DNA of 64,000 nt from Actinopolyspora mortivallis DSM 44261 (GCF_000384035.1 NZ_KB913024.1:2413584-2477583); one strand, 5' to 3'. Positions 37,621 to 47,387 are shown, numbered from the stretch's first letter. Notes: generated by a model from the letters alone, not told the origin. Numbers and translations: made by a program.

Positions 37621-37987
37621 CGGTGGTCCGTCCTCATCCGTGTCGTTGAACGTTCGATCACGACAGTGAAATCTGTTCGCGTGAACCGCGACTCCTGTCG
37701 CGGCCGATGACCCGCTCAGCGATCCGCCAAGGACCACTGCACGGATCCACCCGTGGCGACCCGGGTACCGCCGTCCGGGCGATGTGCGGGTCGTCATCGA
37801 GCCGTTTTCCGTCACCTCGTCCCGCGAGGAAGACGCCTGCCGAAGCAGGAAATCCGCGGGCGCCGGCAGGCACTCACCCGGCCGGCCGCACTGCTTCTCG
37901 GCAGAGCTTACCAGCCGCTGCCGCGAATCCGAACCAGGGCCGCCTCTCCGAAGGGAGGTCCCAGGAGAGGGATGCGGCGAGGGGACA
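37621..37987. other. Intergenic gap between trmD and rplS
   Basis: No gene in 367 bases. It holds a candidate rplS promoter (37905-37933) and a leader of about 280 bases that could carry autoregulatory structure. No T-tailed terminator for trmD is visible. Confidence 0.5.
37905..37933 (-). promoter_or_regulatory. Candidate rplS promoter
   Basis: On the minus strand TTCGGA, 17 bases, TAAGCT. The spacing is ideal for a vegetative sigma factor; the -10 fits the actinobacterial TAnnnT pattern and the -35 is a partial match. It would produce a leader of roughly 280 bases before rplS. Confidence 0.35.
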
Positions 37988-38779
37988 CTACACCTCGGAG
38001 GAGGCGGAGGACTCCTCCTCCGGGAGCTGCTCGACCTCCCTCGACCGAGCCAGCACGGCACGGTCGTGCTCGTCCAGGCACTCGGCGGGCAACCGCTCGA
38101 TCAGATCAGGGCGCCGCCGAACCGTCCGCTCGATCCCGCGATCGCGTTGCCAGCGGCTCACCGCCGCGTGATCCCCGGAAAGCAGGACCTCCGGCACGGA
38201 CAGACCGCGCCAGGTCTCCGGACGCGTGTAGCACGGGCCCTCCAGCAGTCCGTCCGAGAACGAGTCCTGCTGGGCGGAAGCCGGGTTGCCCAGCACACCG
38301 GGTACCAGTCGGGCCACCGCCTCGATCATGACCAGCGCAGCGACCTCACCGCCGACCAGGACGTAGTCACCGATGGAAACCTCCTCCACCGGCATACGAC
38401 GAGCGGCGTCCTCGACCACCCGCTGATCGATACCCTCGTAACGGCCGCAGGCGAAGACCAGGTGTCCCTCCCCGGACCACCGGCGCGCGGTCTCCTGGTC
38501 GAAGGGCCTTCCGGCGGGGGTCGGCACGACCAACCTCGGCTGCCCCTCGCCCTCCGCGCACACGCTGTCCAGGGCCTCACCCCACACGGTGGGCTTCATC
38601 ACCATTCCCGGGCCACCGCCGTACGGGCTGTCGTCCACCGAGCGGTGGACGTCGTGCGTCCAGTCCCGCAGGTCGTGCACGCCCACGGAGATCCTTCCCC
38701 GCTCGATGGCCTTACCCAGCAATGCCTCCCGCACCGGGGCGAGATACTCGGGAAAGATCGTCACCACGTCGATCCGCAT
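37988..38779 (-). CDS. trmD: tRNA (guanine-37-N1)-methyltransferase
   Basis: A 263-residue SPOUT methyltransferase that makes m1G37 in tRNAs reading CNN codons, preventing frameshifts. [46 protein letters not shown] and [16 protein letters not shown] form the knot and the SAM site. [19 protein letters not shown] follows. The C-terminal end is acidic and Ser-rich. Length is slightly above the usual 240-250 residues. It follows rimM with a 75-base gap. Confidence 0.96.
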   Translation of the reverse strand: MRIDVVTIFPEYLAPVREALLGKAIERGRISVGVHDLRDWTHDVHRSVDDSPYGGGPGMVMKPTVWGEALDSVCAEGEGQPRLVVPTPAGRPFDQETARRWSGEGHLVFACGRYEGIDQRVVEDAARRMPVEEVSIGDYVLVGGEVAALVMIEAVARLVPGVLGNPASAQQDSFSDGLLEGPCYTRPETWRGLSVPEVLLSGDHAAVSRWQRDRGIERTVRRRPDLIERLPAECLDEHDRAVLARSREVEQLPEEESSASSEV

Positions 38780-38854
38780 CGCGACCGCCCCCTCACTGTG
38801 CTCGTCACACGAGATACACCGTCCCGCTGTCCCGTCAGTCCGGGCCGAACGGGA

Positions 38855-39400
38855 TCAGAAGGGATCGAGCAACCCCTCGGGCGGATCGATGAGCACGGTC
38901 CCCGCCGCGAGGTCCACCTCGACGACGATGTCGTGCACGAAAGGAACCAGTGACTCGCGCCGCTCACCCGACACGGAGACGCGGAGCAGCTCACCGGCGG
39001 GGGCGTGCACCACTCCCGCCACAGTCCCGACCACCGTCCCGTCCGTGTGCTCGACCGACAGACCCTCCAGCTGATGGTCGTGGAACTCGTCCGGATCCTC
39101 CGGGCGTTCCAGCTCCTCGGGGCGCACGGTCAGCAGGGCGCCCCGGAGACGTTCCGCTCCGTCACGAGTGGAGATCTCCCTCGCCCGCACCAGCAGCCGC
39201 CCGGCGTGCCACCGGGCGGCCACCAGCTCAAGCGACTCGGGAGTAGCGCCTCCGGTCCCTCCTCCGACACCGAGAACAGCCCCCGCCACGAACCGGCGAT
39301 CCGGACTGTCCGAACGGACGTCCACCATGAACTCGCCGCGCACTCCGTGCGGCTTCACCACACGGCCGACAACCAGTGGGGCAGCCTGCTGATCAGCCAT
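38855..39400 (-). CDS. rimM: 16S rRNA processing protein RimM
   Basis: A 181-residue assembly factor for the 30S head, binding uS19. The N-terminal RimM domain shows VVGRVVKPHGVRGEFMVDV, and the C-terminal PRC-barrel-like domain shows VVEVDLAAGTVLIDPPEGLL. It lies between khpA and trmD in the classic order. The ATG at 39400 gives a normal length. Confidence 0.95.
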   Translation of the reverse strand: MADQQAAPLVVGRVVKPHGVRGEFMVDVRSDSPDRRFVAGAVLGVGGGTGGATPESLELVAARWHAGRLLVRAREISTRDGAERLRGALLTVRPEELERPEDPDEFHDHQLEGLSVEHTDGTVVGTVAGVVHAPAGELLRVSVSGERRESLVPFVHDIVVEVDLAAGTVLIDPPEGLLDPF

Positions 39401-39409
39401 AACCGCCGC

Positions 39410-39649
39410 TCAGCGATCGGTGTCCACCACGTCGACGCGGATCCCGCGGCCGCCGACACCGGACATGACAGTACGCAACGCGGTCGCGGTACGACCGCCC
39501 CGCCCGATGACCTTCCCCAAGTCCTCGGGGTTGACGTGCACTTCCAGTGTGCGGCCGCGACGCGTCGTCAACGATTCGACCCGCACCTCGTCGGGATTGT
39601 CCACGATTCCCCGCACGAGGTGTTCCAACGCGTCCGCGAGGACAGTCAC
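39410..39649 (-). CDS. khpA: KH-domain RNA-binding protein KhpA
   Basis: A 79-residue single KH domain protein. [19 protein letters not shown] contains the GxxG loop (GRGG) that contacts RNA. It starts inside the rpsP stop (ATGA overlap at 39646-39649), so expression is coupled to rpsP. Homologues act with KhpB on small RNAs and cell elongation in Gram-positive bacteria; the role here is inferred. Confidence 0.93.
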   Translation of the reverse strand: MTVLADALEHLVRGIVDNPDEVRVESLTTRRGRTLEVHVNPEDLGKVIGRGGRTATALRTVMSGVGGRGIRVDVVDTDR

Positions 39650-40098
39650 TCCTGTCCTTCCCCGGACTGCTCCTTGCTCTCCTCGTTGTCAGCAGCGGCC
39701 TCGGCCTTCTTGCCACCCTTCTTCTTGGGGGTGGTGGCCTCGGAACCCGAGTCGGTGTCGGCGGCGGCCAAGGCCTCCTCGAACAGCTCCTGCTTGGACC
39801 TCTTGCCGGGCTGCTCCTTCAGGGTGCCCTCGGAACCGGGCAGTCCCTTGAACTTCTGCCAGTCCCCGGTGACCTTCATCAGGTGCTGCACTCGCTCGGT
39901 GGGCTGCGCGCCGACACTCAGCCAGTACTGCGCACGCTCGGAGTCGATCTGGATGTGACTCGGCTGCTGCTTCGGGTGGTACTGACCGATCGTCTCGATG
40001 TCCCGGCCGTTACGCCGAGTCTTCGCGTCCGCGACGACAATCCGGTAGTGCGGCTCGCGGATCTTGCCCAGCCGCATCAATTTGATCTTCACTGCCAC
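39646..40098 (-). CDS. rpsP: Small ribosomal subunit protein bS16, extended tail
   Basis: A 150-residue form. [20 protein letters not shown] and [20 protein letters not shown] are the conserved core. The last 60 residues are a charged, low-complexity tail ([20 protein letters not shown]) that is absent from the roughly 85-residue E. coli protein but common in actinobacteria. It heads the rpsP-khpA-rimM-trmD cluster. The gap before it (40099-40321) holds its promoter and nothing else visible. Confidence 0.96.
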   Translation of the reverse strand: MAVKIKLMRLGKIREPHYRIVVADAKTRRNGRDIETIGQYHPKQQPSHIQIDSERAQYWLSVGAQPTERVQHLMKVTGDWQKFKGLPGSEGTLKEQPGKRSKQELFEEALAAADTDSGSEATTPKKKGGKKAEAAADNEESKEQSGEGQE

Positions 40099-40321
40099 GG
40101 GTGGTGGTGCTCCTCAAACTCTCGTTCGTGCTCCGGTGAGCGTCCCGGACGAACCATGTCAAAACACGCCGGGACAACCCCTACTTCGACCAGCCACGAA
40201 GCGGTGAGAGAGCCCGCTCGTGGCGAACAACTTCCCATTGTGCCAGACCCTCTCCGGAGAACCTCGCGAGGTGCCCTCCGACCCCCCGGGCCACACCGCC
40301 GAACGGGGGAAAACGCCCTGT

Positions 40322-41110
40322 TCAAGAGGGCAGCAGGCCCAACGACATGAGCAACAACCCCAGGGCGGGAAGAAAGTTGTTCACCTGGTGCGCCACGACG
40401 CTAGCAGTCAACCTTCCCGTGATCAGCCGGGCCAGCCCTATCGGAAGGGCTATCACGAGCAGCAGCACCGTTCGGGTGGGCTCGAAGTGGCCGATGGCGA
40501 ATATCGCCGTGGTGAGCAGGAACACGGTCAGCTGGTTGAACCGCAGCCGTTCCATGGCTCCCCACAGCAGTCCCCGGTACAACAGCTCCTCGCAGACCGG
40601 GGCAACCAACCACACGTGCAGGAAGATGACCACGGCCAGCGCCGGGGACAGCTCGACGTCCTCCAGGAGGCTGCCCACCGCCGAGGTGGCCTGTTCCGTG
40701 CCCACCCAGCGCGTCCACAGCACGGAGGCGACGGTACTCAGCACCAGACCGCACAGACCGATCACCAGGCCGATACGTACGTCGGAGCGACGCCACCGCA
40801 GTCCGAAGTCCCGTACCGGACCGTTGCCCCGCACCAAGGTGGCTGCCACGGCGACCACACCGGCCAACACGGTCGGGGCCATCAGCACCAGCACGAACAT
40901 GGGACCCACCCAGCCACCGTTTCCGAAGTCCCCGAACGCGGCGGCCAGTCCCACGGACACCAACACGAAAACGGCCTCGGCCAGGAAGAAGGCACCGAAA
41001 CCCCAACGAGGAGCCAGGTGCCCCCTCGGGTCGACGGAAATCCCGGTCGCTCGCTCCGGGCGTCCCCGACCCGCACCACGATCGTTTTCCGGCGACTGCG
41101 GTGCGGTCAC
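40322..41110 (-). CDS. CPBP-family intramembrane metalloprotease
   Basis: A 262-residue membrane protein with about eight hydrophobic helices. The CPBP (Abi/CAAX-like) motifs are EELLYRGLLWGAME, with the paired Glu and Arg, and the later FAIGHFEPTR and SVVAHQVNNFLPAL with their histidines and asparagine. These residues bind zinc in the membrane. Functions in this family range from prenyl-protein processing to bacteriocin self-immunity; none can be assigned here. The GTG at 41110 has GGAGG five bases before it; an ATG 138 bases earlier lacks a ribosome site. It is upstream of rpsP's promoter region. Confidence 0.85.
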   Translation of the reverse strand: MTAPQSPENDRGAGRGRPERATGISVDPRGHLAPRWGFGAFFLAEAVFVLVSVGLAAAFGDFGNGGWVGPMFVLVLMAPTVLAGVVAVAATLVRGNGPVRDFGLRWRRSDVRIGLVIGLCGLVLSTVASVLWTRWVGTEQATSAVGSLLEDVELSPALAVVIFLHVWLVAPVCEELLYRGLLWGAMERLRFNQLTVFLLTTAIFAIGHFEPTRTVLLLVIALPIGLARLITGRLTASVVAHQVNNFLPALGLLLMSLGLLPS

Positions 41111-41260
41111 GGACACCTCCGTACGGTCTGTTCTACTCCGTTGCACCGACGTCACTCGGGTGTCGCCGGGAAGTGCCAGACTAACGGTGGTCCCGCGAAG
41201 CGAGCACCCGATACACCCACCCGAAGCGGTTACCCGGATCACCTCCACGTGGCAGGCGGA

Positions 41261-42334
41261 TCACCCCACCACGCGCCCGCGCAGCACGATCCGTTTCGGT
41301 GTGCGCAGCACTTCCAGGTTCTCGCGGGGGTCGGACTCGTAGCCCACCAGATCGGCGGCGGCGCCCTCCTCCACACCGGAGAATCCCAGCCACCGCCGGG
41401 CCGACCAGGTGGCGGCGGCCAGGGCCCGCTCCGAGGACATCCCCACCCCGTGCAGTGCGAGAACCTCGTCCACCAGCCTGCCGTGCGCGATACCGCCCCC
41501 GGCGTCCGTGCCGGCGTACACCGGAACCCCCGCCTCGACGGCCCTGCCGATCGTGTCCTGCGCCGAGCGGTACAGCTTGGTCATGTGCGCCGCGTAGGTG
41601 GGGTACTTGGTCGCGGCGGCGGCGAAGGAGGGGAAGTTCTCGACGTTGATCAACGTGGGGACCAGCGCCACACCCCGCCGGGCCATCAGGTCGATCATCG
41701 CGTCGTCGAGTCCCGTGCCGTGTTCGATGCAGTCGATCCCCGCCCCGAGCAGGCCGGGCAACGCGTCCGGCCCGAACACGTGGGCGGTGACCCGCGCCCC
41801 GCGCTCGTGCGCCGCCGCCACCGCACGTTCGAGAACCTCGTCCGACCACAGCGGAGCCAGGTCGCCCACGGAGCGGTCGATCCAGTCACCGACCAGCTTC
41901 ACCCACCCGTCGCCGTACTCGGCCTGTCGTGCGACGGCCTCGGGCAGTTCCTCGGGATCGTCGAGCTGTTCCGCCAGCCCCGGGATGTAGCGCTTGGGAC
42001 GGGCCAGGTGGCGCCCCGCCCGGACTATCCGGGGCAGGTCCTCACGCAGTTGCAGCGGTCGGGTGTCCACGGGGGATCCGCAGTCACGCATCAGCAACGT
42101 CCCCGCGTCCCGGTCCGTTTCCGCCTGTGCCACGGCCTCGGAGAGCTCCACGGGCCCCTGCGGGCCCACACCGACGTGACAGTGGGAGTCCACCGGCCCG
42201 GGGAGGATGTACCCCCCGTCGAAGACGGTGACGGCTCCCGGCACGGGCGAGGTGCTGATCACCCCGTCCCGCACCCACAGCTCCCGCGTCCGGTCCTCGG
42301 GAAGCAACACACCGCGCAGGTGGAGAGCGGTCAA
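41261..42334 (-). CDS. Amidohydrolase-family protein
   Basis: A 357-residue metal-dependent hydrolase of the imidazolonepropionase/prolidase-like subgroup. ILPGPVDSHCHVGVGP gives the first metal pair (HxH). WVKLVGDWIDRSVG supplies the Lys, VTAHVFGPD the next His, IEHGTGLDD another, and YAGTDAGGG the final Asp. The protein has an N-terminal strand and a C-terminal urease-like beta barrel. It corresponds in position to Rv2915c, upstream of ffh. The substrate is unknown. It ends ten bases before the ffh stop. Confidence 0.87.
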   Translation of the reverse strand: MTALHLRGVLLPEDRTRELWVRDGVISTSPVPGAVTVFDGGYILPGPVDSHCHVGVGPQGPVELSEAVAQAETDRDAGTLLMRDCGSPVDTRPLQLREDLPRIVRAGRHLARPKRYIPGLAEQLDDPEELPEAVARQAEYGDGWVKLVGDWIDRSVGDLAPLWSDEVLERAVAAAHERGARVTAHVFGPDALPGLLGAGIDCIEHGTGLDDAMIDLMARRGVALVPTLINVENFPSFAAAATKYPTYAAHMTKLYRSAQDTIGRAVEAGVPVYAGTDAGGGIAHGRLVDEVLALHGVGMSSERALAAATWSARRWLGFSGVEEGAAADLVGYESDPRENLEVLRTPKRIVLRGRVVG

Positions 42335-42343
42335 GGCCGTGTC

Positions 42344-43873
42344 CTACTTCTTTTTCTTGCCGAAATCGAGTTTGGAGGGGTCGAAGCCGGGAGGAAGCTG
42401 GTTCAACCCACCGGGCAGCTGCGGGGACTGACCCTGCTGCCCCCCGGGCAGACCGGGGAAACCGGCGGGCATTCCGCCCCGTGCCGCCTTCGGTGTGGGG
42501 GCCTTGTTCTTGCCCTTCTTGCCCTTCTTGCCCTTCTTGTTCTTGCGGCTGCCGCCGCCACCACCGCCACCGAACTGGCCCGCCATCTGCTGCATCATCT
42601 TGCGAGCCTCGAAGAACCGGTTGACCAGGTCGTTGATATCGCTGACGCGCACACCCGACCCGTTGGCGATACGCTGTCTGCGCGAGGCGTTGATGATCTT
42701 CGGGTTGGCTCGCTCCTCCGGGGTCATGCCACGGATGATGGCCTGGACCCGATCGAGGTAGCTCTCGTCGAAGTTGGCGAGCTGGTCCTTCATCTGGTTG
42801 CCGCCGGGAAGCATCCCCACCAGGTTCTGTAGTGGTCCCATCCGGCGGACCGCCTGCATCTGCTCCAGGAAGTCCTCCAGGGTGAGCTCCCCCGTGCCCA
42901 GCTTCTCCGCGGCCTGCTCGGCCCGGTCGGCGTCGAAAGCCTGCTCCGCCTGCTCGATCAGGGTGAGCACATCGCCCATGCCGAGGATCCGACTGGCCAT
43001 CCGGTCCGGATGGAACACGTCGAAGTCCTCGATCTTCTCCCCGTTCGAGGCGAACATGATCGGCTGGCCCGTGACCTGACGCACGGACAGGGCGGCGCCA
43101 CCCCGCGCGTCACCGTCGAGCTTAGTGAGCGCCACGCCGGTGAAACCGACCCCGTCCCGGAAGGCCTCGGCGGTGCTCACCGCGTCCTGACCGATCATGG
43201 CGTCGACGACGAAGAGGGTCTCGTGCGGGTCGACGGCGTCCCGGATGTCCGAGGCCTGCCGCATCATCTCCTCGTCGACACCCAGACGCCCCGCCGTGTC
43301 CACGATCACCGTGTCGTGCTGGGCACGCTGGGCCTCGGCCACTCCCCGACGCGCCACGTCGACGGGATCGCCGACCCCGTTGCCCGGTTCCGGGGCGAAC
43401 ACGGAAACACCGGCACGTTCCCCGACCACCTGGAGCTGGGTGACCGCGTTGGGACGCTGGAGGTCGCAGGCGACCAGCAGCGGGGTGTGTCCCTGTCCGG
43501 AAAGCCATTTGGCCAGCTTCCCCGCGAGCGTGGTCTTGCCCGAACCCTGCAATCCCGCCAGCAGGATCACGGTCGGCGGGTTCTTGGCCAGCGCGAGATC
43601 GCGTTTCTCCCCGCCGAGGATGCCGACGAGTTCCTCGTTGACGATCTTGATGACCTGCTGGGCCGGATTCAGCGCCTGGGAGACCTCGGCTCCCTTGGCA
43701 CGTTCCTTGACCCCCGAGATGAAACTGCGCACCACGGGCAGCGCCACATCGGCTTCCAGCAGCGCGACACGGATCTCGCGCGCGGTGGCGTCGATGTCCG
43801 CCTCGGACAACCGCCCCTTGCCGCGCAGGTTCTTCAGAACCGAGGTGAGCCGGTCGGAAAGAGTGTCGAACAC
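42344..43873 (-). CDS. ffh: Signal recognition particle protein Ffh
   Basis: A 509-residue GTPase that recognises signal peptides and, with 4.5S RNA and FtsY, targets ribosomes to the membrane. The NG domain has GLQGSGKTTLAGKLAKWL, DTAGRLGVDEEMMRQ and TKLDGDARGGAALS. The M domain contains the methionine-rich helices, with FFEARKMMQQMAGQF. A Gly-rich stretch and a basic tract (SRKNKKGKKGKKGKNK) follow, then a Pro/Gly/Gln-rich tail. FtsY is encoded at 49031-50566, further upstream. Confidence 0.96.
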   Translation of the reverse strand: MFDTLSDRLTSVLKNLRGKGRLSEADIDATAREIRVALLEADVALPVVRSFISGVKERAKGAEVSQALNPAQQVIKIVNEELVGILGGEKRDLALAKNPPTVILLAGLQGSGKTTLAGKLAKWLSGQGHTPLLVACDLQRPNAVTQLQVVGERAGVSVFAPEPGNGVGDPVDVARRGVAEAQRAQHDTVIVDTAGRLGVDEEMMRQASDIRDAVDPHETLFVVDAMIGQDAVSTAEAFRDGVGFTGVALTKLDGDARGGAALSVRQVTGQPIMFASNGEKIEDFDVFHPDRMASRILGMGDVLTLIEQAEQAFDADRAEQAAEKLGTGELTLEDFLEQMQAVRRMGPLQNLVGMLPGGNQMKDQLANFDESYLDRVQAIIRGMTPEERANPKIINASRRQRIANGSGVRVSDINDLVNRFFEARKMMQQMAGQFGGGGGGGSRKNKKGKKGKKGKNKAPTPKAARGGMPAGFPGLPGGQQGQSPQLPGGLNQLPPGFDPSKLDFGKKKK

Positions 43874-43978
43874 GGGTTCACGGGCTCCAAGAGTCGTCGA
43901 TGTTCCTATGCCGAGGGTAACCGTTCAGCGGACAGGCCCGCCCTCGGACGGTACGTGGGAAGCGCCCCGACGCGAAAT

Positions 43979-44017
43979 CCCGCCGGGTGCCGGAGGAGTT
44001 CCCCGGCACCCGGCGGG
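43979..44017 (-). terminator. Hairpin after the DEAD-box gene
   Basis: CCCGCCGGGTGCCGG and CCGGCACCCGGCGGG form a perfect 15-bp stem with a nine-base loop, starting six bases after the helicase stop. Only three T residues follow, but the stem is very stable. Confidence 0.7.
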
Positions 44018-44023
44018 CGGTGC

Positions 44024-45754
44024 TCATCCCCGATCGGCCGTGGGGCGCTTCTCGGCCCCGGAACGAGCTCCCGTGGAGCCGGTCCTGCCCCGCCGTCGGG
44101 AGCTCGAACGCTCCCGCCCCGGCCTGCGGGACCATCCGCCGGAACGGCGCGGCGTCTCGCCCTCGGCGCGGCTGATCCGCAGTCCGCGCCCGGCCACCTG
44201 GGTCTTGCGCAGCTTGCGCAGCAGGTCCTCCGAGAGCTCGGCGGGCAGTTCCACCAGGGTGTGCTCGTCCCGGATGTCGATGTGCCCGATGCGCTTGCTG
44301 GACAGTCCCCCCTCGTTGGCCAGCGCGCCGACCAGGGCACTGGGGGTGATCCGGTTCCGTCGGCCCACCTCGACCCGGAACATCGCCGTGTCCGCGTTCC
44401 CGGCCTGGCCACCCCGTCGGCCGGCCTTGCTCTCCGGTTCGGGCTCGGGTTGCAGCAACAGCGGCTGCTCACCCTGTGCCATGCTCGCCAACGCGGCGGC
44501 CACCCGCGCGGCGGGAACCCCGGTCTCCTCCTCGTAGTCGCGCACCAGCTTCTCGAAGACCTCGAGGTCGCCGCTTTCCAGCGTCTCCGTGATCCGCCGA
44601 CGGAACCTTTCGAGACGCCGTTCGTTGACCGCCTCTATCGAGGGCAGCTCCATACGCGCGATGGACTGTCCGGTCGCCTTCTCGATGGACCGCAGCAACT
44701 GCCGTTCCCGCGAGGTGACGAACAGGATGGCCTCGCCGCTGCGGCCGGCCCGGCCCGTGCGCCCGATGCGGTGGACATAGGACTCACTGTCGTGCGGGGC
44801 GTCGTAGTTGAGCACGTGGGAAACCCGGTCCACGTCCAGTCCCCGCGCCGCCACGTCCGTGGCCACCAGGATGTCGACGCGTCCTCGGCGCAACTGCTCG
44901 ATGGTGCGTTCCCGTTGTGCCTGGGCGATGTCCCCGTTGATGGCGGCGGCGTTGAACCCGCGCAGACGCAGCTGTTCGGTGAGTTCCTCGGTCAGCTGTT
45001 TGGTCCTGGCGAACACGATGGCCGCGTCGATCGGCTCGACCTCCAGCAGCCGGGAAAGCGCGTCCAGTTTGCGCACCCCGCGGACGGACCAGTAGCGCTG
45101 CCGGATGTTCGTCCCCGTGGTGGTGGCACTGCGCACGGCGACCTCGACCGGCTCGTTCAGGTAGGACTGGCTGATGTTGCGCACGGCGTTCGGCATGGTC
45201 GCCGAGAACAGCGCGATCTGCCGCTGCTGCGGCACCGAACGCAGGATCCGCTCGACGTCCTCGATGAATCCCATGCGCAGCATCTCGTCGGCCTCGTCCA
45301 GCACGAGCTGCTTGAGCCCGGAAAGGTCGAGGGAGCCCCGGTCCAGGTGGTCGATGATCCTTCCCGGGGTCCCGACCACCACGTGGGCCCCTTCGCGGAG
45401 GCCGCTCAGCTGGGGCCCGTAGCTCTGCCCCCCGTAGATGGGCAGCACCCGGAAGCCGGGGAGGCGAGCGGCGTAGCCGCGGAAGGCCTCGGCCACCTGG
45501 ATGGCCAGTTCACGGGTCGGTGTGAGCACCAGCGCCTGGGGCTTCTGCCGCCTGTCGAGGTCGATCCGCGACAGGATGGGCAGGGCGAAGGCGGCCGTCT
45601 TGCCCGTGCCGGTCTGTGCCTGTCCGGTCACGTCCCGGCCGTCCAGCAGGGAGGGGATGGTCTCGGCCTGGATCGCGGAGGGAGTCTCGTAGCCGAGGTC
45701 GGTCAGTGTGGCGAGAACGCGGGAGTCGAGTTCGAGCTCGTCGAATGTAGGCAT
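44024..45754 (-). CDS. DEAD-box RNA helicase with DbpA-type RNA-binding domain
   Basis: A 576-residue helicase of the CsdA/DeaD group. Motifs in order: Q motif (YETPSAIQAETIP), Walker A (AQTGTGKTAAFALPI), PTRELAIQ, DEADEMLRMGF, SATMPNAV, then the second RecA domain with VATDVAARGLDVDRV and HRIGRTGRAGRSGEA. The C-terminal part has the DbpA RNA-recognition fold (MFRVEVGRRNRITPSALVG) and an Arg/Ser-rich tail. It probably remodels ribosomal or structured mRNA, as in cold shock. I chose the ATG at 45754; GAGGAG lies 13 bases before it. It stands between ffh and an unidentified P-loop gene. The 292-base upstream gap (45755-46046) shows no other feature. Confidence 0.93.
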   Translation of the reverse strand: MPTFDELELDSRVLATLTDLGYETPSAIQAETIPSLLDGRDVTGQAQTGTGKTAAFALPILSRIDLDRRQKPQALVLTPTRELAIQVAEAFRGYAARLPGFRVLPIYGGQSYGPQLSGLREGAHVVVGTPGRIIDHLDRGSLDLSGLKQLVLDEADEMLRMGFIEDVERILRSVPQQRQIALFSATMPNAVRNISQSYLNEPVEVAVRSATTTGTNIRQRYWSVRGVRKLDALSRLLEVEPIDAAIVFARTKQLTEELTEQLRLRGFNAAAINGDIAQAQRERTIEQLRRGRVDILVATDVAARGLDVDRVSHVLNYDAPHDSESYVHRIGRTGRAGRSGEAILFVTSRERQLLRSIEKATGQSIARMELPSIEAVNERRLERFRRRITETLESGDLEVFEKLVRDYEEETGVPAARVAAALASMAQGEQPLLLQPEPEPESKAGRRGGQAGNADTAMFRVEVGRRNRITPSALVGALANEGGLSSKRIGHIDIRDEHTLVELPAELSEDLLRKLRKTQVAGRGLRISRAEGETPRRSGGWSRRPGRERSSSRRRGRTGSTGARSGAEKRPTADRG

Positions 45755-46046
45755 GTAAGTCTGGGTTCTCCTCGTGTGGTCGGGGCGGCTGAAGCACTCT
45801 GAACGGACCCGCAGTGGTCTCCGCGGACGGATCGCACGAATCAGGTCCACGTGACGACGGCACAGTCACCGCACCGGCGCCTACGCATCTCGGGCCGCGC
45901 ACACCCGCAACGCACACTCTGTTGCCAGTCACTCGCAGCTCGATGTATCTCAGCCGGCAGCACCGGCCCGTCCCCGGTGCGTACTGATTCAGGATAACGG
46001 GCGATCACGTCTGCCTCGGCACCCGTACGGCCGAAAAGGAGCAACC

Positions 46047-46670
46047 TCACCCCAACGGAATCAGGTGGATCCCCTCGGCTATGTCCGCACGGGTGACCAC
46101 ATGGACTCCACGCCACCCAGCAGGGGCGGTCGGAGCCAGCATCACCCGTCGGGTCCGACGGGCACGGCGTACATGACGTACGAAAGACCGTGCCTTGATC
46201 ATCCTACCACGTGCCCGCTGCCCCGCCAACGCGAGCCCCGGGGGCACGTCCACCCACAACAGCGCCGCGGTCCGTCCCGTCGCCGCGGCCAGGCCCAGCA
46301 GGGCCAGCCGAGCCAGCACACGCGTCGCGGGAACGTGGACCACCACCGGCCCCGGCACCCGGACACAGCACAGCACCGTCCGTACGTAGTGCACCGGGTG
46401 CACGACACACCTCAACACCCGGTAGGGGAGTCCGGACCAGGCCGACAGCACGCGGTACACCCCCTCGGAGTCCAGCACCGTCACCGGCACGGAACTGGTC
46501 AGCGAACGCAGGGCGGTGCTCTTGCCCGCTCCCGGCAGCCCCGCCACGACCAACAACTCCCGTGGAGCCAGCCGAATCCCGACCCCCCTCGCCGGGACGG
46601 AGCCCACGTCCCCTCCGCCGTCCACGGGAGTTCCGTTCCGTCCTGATCGACGCCGCGCCTCCACTGCCAC
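46047..46670 (-). CDS. P-loop ATP-binding protein of unknown function
   Basis: A 207-residue protein that I cannot assign to a family. Residues 43-51 are a Walker A motif, AGLPGAGKS, in ELLVVAGLPGAGKSTALRSL. The LDSEGVYRV segment that follows could be the acidic substrate site of a small kinase. The rest is basic and hydrophobic (RRARRTRRVMLAP, VVTRADIAEGIHLIPLG). The organisation resembles zeta-toxin or small kinase folds, but this is a guess. The GTG at 46670 is weakly supported. It sits where other actinobacteria carry glnD. The gap before glnB (46671-47052) contains an 18-bp inverted repeat and the glnB terminator. Confidence 0.7.
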   Translation of the reverse strand: MAVEARRRSGRNGTPVDGGGDVGSVPARGVGIRLAPRELLVVAGLPGAGKSTALRSLTSSVPVTVLDSEGVYRVLSAWSGLPYRVLRCVVHPVHYVRTVLCCVRVPGPVVVHVPATRVLARLALLGLAAATGRTAALLWVDVPPGLALAGQRARGRMIKARSFVRHVRRARRTRRVMLAPTAPAGWRGVHVVTRADIAEGIHLIPLG

Positions 46671-46909
46671 CCCAGCCTACGGAAACCGGCCCACGGGGGC
46701 ACCGGAGAGAGCGCGGGAAGAGACCACCGGACGGCCCGCCCCCTCCACGGGCCGTCCGGTGTGGGCCCCGACGCGTGCGCGGACCAGGTCCCCGCCCGAC
46801 CCCCAGAACGGGCGGGGACTCCCCCCAACCGGCTCCGCCCAACGCGTCACACCGAACATTCTGGCCGCGCCCGTGGGCCACGCGAGACCGTGATACCCCC
46901 CGAACAACC

Positions 46910-46927
46910 CTGCGTAGTGCTACGCAG
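46910..46927. promoter_or_regulatory. Palindrome CTGCGTAG-TG-CTACGCAG
   Basis: Two perfect 8-bp arms with a 2-base spacer in the gap between the P-loop gene and glnB. It lies about 240 bases upstream of the P-loop gene start. Length and spacing fit a repressor operator. No regulator is nearby. It could also be a small hairpin. Confidence 0.45.
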
Positions 46928-46988
46928 AACGCGGATCCCCTCGGTGTCCGAAACCACGCACGCCCATCGGGTACGTGGCGGGAACACG

Positions 46989-47032
46989 AAAAACCGGAGA
47001 GGACGAGCCCCAGGGGCGCCCGTCCTCTCCGG
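46989..47032 (-). terminator. Rho-independent terminator of glnB
   Basis: On the minus strand CCGGAGAGGACG and CGTCCTCTCCGG form a 12-bp stem with a GC-rich 15-base loop, followed by TTTTT. It lies about 20 bases after the glnB stop. Confidence 0.85.
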
Positions 47033-47052
47033 TCGGTTCCCGTCGCGTCCGC

Positions 47053-47387
47053 TCAGACCGCTCGTTCGTCGGTCTCGCCGGTGCGTACCCGTACCACCGA
47101 GTCCACCGGCGTCACCCACACCTTGCCGTCGCCGACGTTTCCGCTGCGGGCGGCGGAAACCACCGCACGAACCACCTCGTCGATCTCGGCGTCGTCGACC
47201 AGGACGTCGATCCTGGTCTTGTCCACCACGTCCACGGTGTACTCGGCGCCCCGGTAGATCTCGGTGTGGCCCTGCTGTCTTCCGCAGCCACGGACCTCGG
47301 CGATGGTCATACCCCGCACACCCAGGGAGACCAGCGCAGCACGGACCTCCTCCACGCGGGACTGTTGCACGACAGCCGTGAGCAATT

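Noticed and set aside
40220-42832. 870-codon open frame on the plus strand
   Set aside because: Antisense to the CPBP, amidohydrolase and ffh genes; composition artefact.
43010-45802. 930-codon open frame on the plus strand
   Set aside because: Antisense to ffh and the helicase; no domain.
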